Below are positions 60,682 to 64,000 of a stretch of DNA of 64,000 nt, one piece after another. Positions within the stretch are counted from its first letter, which is position 1. Each line of letters opens with the position of its first letter. The DNA is taken from contig NZ_BMWG01000019.1 in NCBI RefSeq assembly GCF_014651115.1, positions 62,001 to 126,000 on the forward strand, read 5' to 3'. Under the pieces are notes generated by a model. That model saw nothing but the letters and a program-made list of their open reading frames with translations. It made no database searches and was not told the origin of the DNA. Source of the DNA: Streptomyces inusitatus (GTDB lineage: Bacteria; Actinomycetota; Actinomycetes; Streptomycetales; Streptomycetaceae). Both the position numbers and the translations under genes were made by a program.

Positions 60682-61971
60682 TCATCGGGACGGGTCGGCC
60701 GCGTACCGCACGAGTGCTTCGCGGTGACGACCGATCTTGTGGAAGGCTTCGGCGTACTGGTCGATGAGCTTGGTGTCATCGGGCCAGTTGGTGAAGGTGG
60801 GCAGGGACAGCGCGTGCCGCTCGACGTGTTCGGCGTGCGAGCCGGTCTCCGGTGTGATGCCCTTCTTGGGTGTTCCGGGGAAGAGGGGGTTCTCCGGGCG
60901 GGCGTAGAGCGGCAGGGTCGACAGCCGGGGGCTGGAGGGGGCGCCCACTTCCATGCCTTCGGCGCGCAGCGCCTCGATGAGGACGGAGCGTGGGACGCCG
61001 CCCAGCGCCTCGGGCCGGTAGAGCGGTTTGTAGCCGTACCAGGCGCCCATGTCGACGTGGTCGGCGATGTGTACCGGCTCCAGATAGGTCACGTCGCCGA
61101 GTCGCTCGCCGAAGTGGCGCAGACAGCGGTGCCGGGCCTCCTTGCGTGCCGGGAAGGCCGCGAGCGCGTGCCGGGCGACGATGGCGTTGAACGGCGACAT
61201 GCGCAGCTTGAGCCCGAAGCCGGTGACCCAGTGCGCGCGCAGGTCCTCGTCGAGGACGGCGTCCCGGGAGCGGTCCCGGTAGTGCCCGAGGAGAGTGGCG
61301 CGGTCGTGCACCTGGGGGTCGCTCGTGACGAGGATGCCGCCCTCCCCCGCGTAGACGGCCTTGTTGGCCTGGAGGGAGAAGACCGCGGCGTCGCCGAAGG
61401 TGCCGACGGGCCTGCCCTTGTAGCGGCTGCCGTGGGCGTGGGAGCAGTCCTCCAGAACGCGCAGTCCGTGGCGCTCGGCGATCCGCAGGATCGCGTCCAT
61501 GTCGCAGGGGTGGCCCCACTGGTGGACGACCGTGATGACCTTGGTGTGCTCGGTGAGCACGGCTTGAAGTGCTTTGGGGTCCAGGCCGCGGGTGTCGGGG
61601 TCGATGTCGGCCAGGACCACGTCGCCGCGGAGCGCGAAGACGGGGCTGAGCGCCGCGTGGTAGGTGAGTGCCGGTCCCACGACGTCCACGCCTTCGCGCA
61701 CACCGAGTGCGAAGTAGGCGGCGAGGAGGGCGCTGGTACCGGAGTTGAAGGTGACCGCGAAGCGGGCTCCGCCGTCCAGAAAGGCGAGGAATTCGGCCTC
61801 CAGCCGGCCGATGGGACCGCTGTTGCCCTTGATGGAGATGTCGACGTTCCGCTGCCCGGCCAGTTCGGACAGCTCCGCCTCGTCGGCGGGGGGCGGCCAG
61901 ACCTCGTGGGGCAGCGGCTGTTCGACGGCGGGTGCGCCTCCGAGGAGGGCGAGTTGTTCGGCGCTGGTCAT
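60682..61971 (-). CDS. DegT/DnrJ/EryC1 family aminotransferase, 429 aa
   Basis: A PLP-dependent aminotransferase of sugar or cyclitol ketones. The PLP-phosphate segment is FAVTFNSGTSALLAAYFALG near residue 90. The Asp and His pair of the cofactor site is in HGLRVLEDCSHAHGSRYKG near 175, and the catalytic Lys is in FSLQANKAVYAGEGGIL near 205. I chose ATG 61971, preceded by AGGAAGGA, over the longer frame to 62331. Length is normal for the family (370-430). It follows the Gfo/Idh/MocA dehydrogenase by 14 bases, a pair known for 3-keto sugar transamination (NtdC-NtdA, RifL-RifK). Confidence 0.92.
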   Translation of the reverse strand: MTSAEQLALLGGAPAVEQPLPHEVWPPPADEAELSELAGQRNVDISIKGNSGPIGRLEAEFLAFLDGGARFAVTFNSGTSALLAAYFALGVREGVDVVGPALTYHAALSPVFALRGDVVLADIDPDTRGLDPKALQAVLTEHTKVITVVHQWGHPCDMDAILRIAERHGLRVLEDCSHAHGSRYKGRPVGTFGDAAVFSLQANKAVYAGEGGILVTSDPQVHDRATLLGHYRDRSRDAVLDEDLRAHWVTGFGLKLRMSPFNAIVARHALAAFPARKEARHRCLRHFGERLGDVTYLEPVHIADHVDMGAWYGYKPLYRPEALGGVPRSVLIEALRAEGMEVGAPSSPRLSTLPLYARPENPLFPGTPKKGITPETGSHAEHVERHALSLPTFTNWPDDTKLIDQYAEAFHKIGRHREALVRYAADPSR

Positions 61972-61985
61972 ATGTCCTTCCTGTT

Positions 61986-63008
61986 TCAGGCGCACCGGTC
62001 GGCGAGTTCGCTCCGGGCGCGTAATCGGTCCCGGTAGATCCCATCGATCGTGCGCACGACGGCGAGCTGACGCTGGAGGTGGTCGTGGCGGTAGTCGCGG
62101 TCGTCCAGGTGCCCCAGATAGTGGGCGATCATGGAACGTACGGTGTCGGTCTTGGGGCCCGCCCAGGTGCGGCGTTCCAGGGGCAGCCCTCCGATGGAGT
62201 GCAGGACGGCGATCCCGGGGGCGACGTTCAGCGCACCTTCCGTACCGAGCACGCAGAGGTGTTCGACCTTCTCGTAGTTGTGGCGTGAGATGCGCAGCGA
62301 GCCCACCAGCCCCGTGGAGGGATAGCTGCACATGAGGCTGACGAGATCCTCCAGCCGGCGATCCCGCATCTCCTGGTAGTGGTGCACGAAGGCGGAGCTC
62401 ACCCGGGGCGGTTCGGGTTCGGGGAACATTCCGCCGAGCACGTCGATGAGGTGGTAGCCCATGTCGAGGAGCACACCGCCCATCGCCTGCGCCCGGGATG
62501 CGCGCCAGCCCGTGGTCGGATGAGCCAGGTTGAGGTGGTAGTCGTAGGAGAACCAGTAGGGCTCCCCGATCCGCGCGAGATTGTCCTGGGCGAACCGGAA
62601 CACGGGGTTGAAGTTCCGTTGGAGCAAGGTGAAGACGCTGCGGTCGGCCCGTTGTGCCAGGTGTATCAGTTGCCGGGCTTCCTGCTCGGTGACGGCGAAC
62701 GGCTTTTCCTTGATGATGTGCCTGCCGTGTGCCAGGAGCTTCGCGCAGACCGGGAAGTGCTCACTGTGCGGCACGGTGACCACCGCGGCGTCGAAGTCGA
62801 CTCTTTCAAGTGCCTCGCCGAGGTGATCGTAATGGGGGAATCCCCACTCGTCGGCGAGCGATGAGGCCGCCGGGGCCGGGTCGACCCCGCCGACGACATC
62901 CGCGCTCTCCCGTACGATCGGCAGATACTCTTTTCCTTGGTGTCCGGCAAATCCGACCATCAGCACTCGCGATCGCGGACGCATATTTTTCAGTCTGTTG
63001 CCGGGCAT
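61986..63008 (-). CDS. Gfo/Idh/MocA family dehydrogenase, 340 aa
   Basis: An NAD(P)-dependent sugar or cyclitol dehydrogenase. The N-terminal Rossmann fold reads RSRVLMVGFAGHQGKEYLP (an unusual version of G-x-G). The E-K-P motif is HIIKEKPFAVTEQEARQLI near residue 98. The catalytic region is GGVLLDMGYHLIDVLGG near 180 (D-x3-H). In clusters with a DegT enzyme it usually oxidises a ring hydroxyl to the ketone that is aminated. ATG 63008 has GAGGGG upstream. It starts the tight part of the operon, 92 bases after the NUDIX stop. Confidence 0.9.
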   Translation of the reverse strand: MPGNRLKNMRPRSRVLMVGFAGHQGKEYLPIVRESADVVGGVDPAPAASSLADEWGFPHYDHLGEALERVDFDAAVVTVPHSEHFPVCAKLLAHGRHIIKEKPFAVTEQEARQLIHLAQRADRSVFTLLQRNFNPVFRFAQDNLARIGEPYWFSYDYHLNLAHPTTGWRASRAQAMGGVLLDMGYHLIDVLGGMFPEPEPPRVSSAFVHHYQEMRDRRLEDLVSLMCSYPSTGLVGSLRISRHNYEKVEHLCVLGTEGALNVAPGIAVLHSIGGLPLERRTWAGPKTDTVRSMIAHYLGHLDDRDYRHDHLQRQLAVVRTIDGIYRDRLRARSELADRCA

Positions 63009-63100
63009 GCGGAATACCCCTCACAGAATATTGTTCAAGGATGTTTCGGGCAGCCGGGAAAGCTCTCGGAGACCCCGTCGAGATCTTGGCCGCAGGCGGT

Positions 63101-63574
63101 TCAGAGAGAGCTGCGGGTCTTTCTGGAATCATCGGTGAGCCAGAGGTGCGCCGCGGTCACAATGTCCTTGATGAAGGTGCTTCCGCTGCGCTGCGTGTTC
63201 TCATCGAGCAGTAAGGTTTCCCCCGCCGCGATCCAGGCGAACTCGGTGTGCTTGTCCCGTTCGAGTTCGGGTGACGAGAGGTCCCCGTCCACCTCGACGA
63301 CATAGTCCGACTCGATGTGCCGCAGTCCGTTCGCCGTCCACTCCTTGTGCGCGACCCGGGCGAGAACGCGGCGCAGTCGCCACCCGGTCTCCTCCGCCGT
63401 CTCCCTGTGGAGCGCGTCCAGGAGGGACTCCCCCTCCTCCACAGCTCCGCCGACGATGTCCCAGCACTCGGGGAAGAGGCGTCGGCCGGCCGAACGGCGC
63501 TGGACGAAGATCCGGTCGTACGGGTCTCGGATCAGCGCGCCGACCATCAGTCGGGGTTCGGTCGTCTCGGCCAT
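63101..63574 (-). CDS. NUDIX hydrolase, 157 aa
   Basis: Hydrolyses a nucleoside diphosphate linked to another group. The NUDIX box is GGAVEEGESLLDALHRETAE, then ETGW (G-x5-E-x7-R-E-x2-E-E). The upstream strand is RIFVQRRSAGRRLFPECWDI. In such clusters these proteins trim a nucleotide sugar, or just detoxify. The start is ATG 63574. The gap of about 260 bases to the upstream methyltransferase suggests a promoter here. Confidence 0.9.
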   Translation of the reverse strand: MAETTEPRLMVGALIRDPYDRIFVQRRSAGRRLFPECWDIVGGAVEEGESLLDALHRETAEETGWRLRRVLARVAHKEWTANGLRHIESDYVVEVDGDLSSPELERDKHTEFAWIAAGETLLLDENTQRSGSTFIKDIVTAAHLWLTDDSRKTRSSL

Positions 63575-63777
63575 GTCAGCCGTTCACCGAGCCCGGCGGT
63601 CCGAAATCCTCAGCGGCCGGCATCCGGGCGACACCGCCGATGGATAAGCGATTCATTCCTCCCCCATTTCACCTGCACATAAAATCCACATGTGCCACAC
63701 ATCGGGTAGAATGCTGAAGCAGTCAGAATTACCACTGACTCGCGCTATCGTACCTAGATTTCCACCCCATACCACCT

Positions 63778-63790
63778 CCCCCTTAGGGGG
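63778..63790. promoter_or_regulatory. small perfect hairpin in the last intergenic gap
   Basis: CCCCC-TTA-GGGGG, between the stop of the edge gene (63838) and the NUDIX start. It could be a weak terminator for the upstream methyltransferase. Confidence 0.35.
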
Positions 63791-63837
63791 AACGTGCGTT
63801 CACATAAGACTCCCACTCCCCCGGGCGGGCCCTTCGT

Positions 63838-64000
63838 TCACCGGCGGCGCGCGATCAGGAAGACGTAGCCGATCTGCGGGAGCGCGCCGAACCGGGGAAG
63901 GGAGCGGGTGAAGCTGAAGAATTCGTGATGAGGGTCGCCGGCGGAGGGTGCGACACCGTCGAAGGCATCGGCGAACGCCTGGTAGGTGCGCCGGACATGC
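63838..64000 (-). CDS. SAM-dependent methyltransferase, C-terminal end, truncated by the window
   Basis: Open minus-strand frame that continues past the right edge and ends at 63838: VRRTYQAFADAFDGVAPSAG, then FFSFTRSLPRFGALPQ and IGYVFLIARRR. The final strand pattern (G-Y-V-F-L-I-A-R) is the last beta-hairpin of class I methyltransferases. The active-site part lies outside the window, so this call is tentative. Confidence 0.5.
   Translation of the reverse strand, partial: HVRRTYQAFADAFDGVAPSAGDPHHEFFSFTRSLPRFGALPQIGYVFLIARRR

Overview
The window looks like the accessory part of a high-GC actinomycete chromosome, most probably a Streptomyces arm. The reasons are the strong third-position GC bias, GTG and TTG starts, PucR, GlxA, dnaE2 and desaturase relatives of Streptomyces type, twin-arginine signals, and many worn transposase and integrase pieces. 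No rRNA or tRNA was recognised. Gene calls rest on reading frame, ribosome-binding sites and recognised family motifs. No database search was run.

Layout. Positions 1-10 kb are mostly fossils: frameshifted hypothetical genes, IS5 and ISL3 transposase pieces, one intact SUKH (SMI1/KNR4) protein, and scattered type I-E CRISPR repeats with two duplicated leader-like blocks but no cas operon beside them. From 10 to 27 kb lie two large exported WapA/RHS-like proteins. The first ends in an amidase-like domain and has a stop codon in its signal peptide. The second ends in a membrane-seeking tip followed at once by a two-helix putative immunity protein. Between them are a secreted phospholipase D, a small SH3-like protein, a wrecked ABC transporter, a kinase and a dnaE2 fragment.

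From 27 to 33 kb there are lectin and phospholipase D genes among more fossils, including the 3' end of a type I-E cas1 overlapping a cas2 whose tail has been replaced, and a decayed tyrosine recombinase. From 33 to 41 kb come secreted carbohydrate-active proteins: a beta-helix protein, two sialidases, a trefoil-like protein and a piece of a third sialidase. From 42 to 47 kb lie a kinase-fold protein and a PucR regulator divergent from a ferredoxin reductase and fatty-acid desaturase pair. From 47 to 55 kb comes a second secreted block: PI-PLC, a DNase I-fold phosphodiesterase with trefoil repeats, a lectin fused to a possible pore-forming domain, and a large zinc metalloprotease.

From 55.6 to 57.4 kb a GlxA regulator is divergent from an HD-domain hydrolase. 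From 57.5 kb to the right edge, seven minus-strand genes form part of a biosynthetic cluster: carbamoyltransferase, HisN-like phosphatase, methyltransferase, DegT aminotransferase, Gfo/Idh/MocA dehydrogenase, NUDIX hydrolase and a truncated methyltransferase. The enzyme set fits a carbamoylated amino sugar or aminocyclitol. The cluster runs out of the window.
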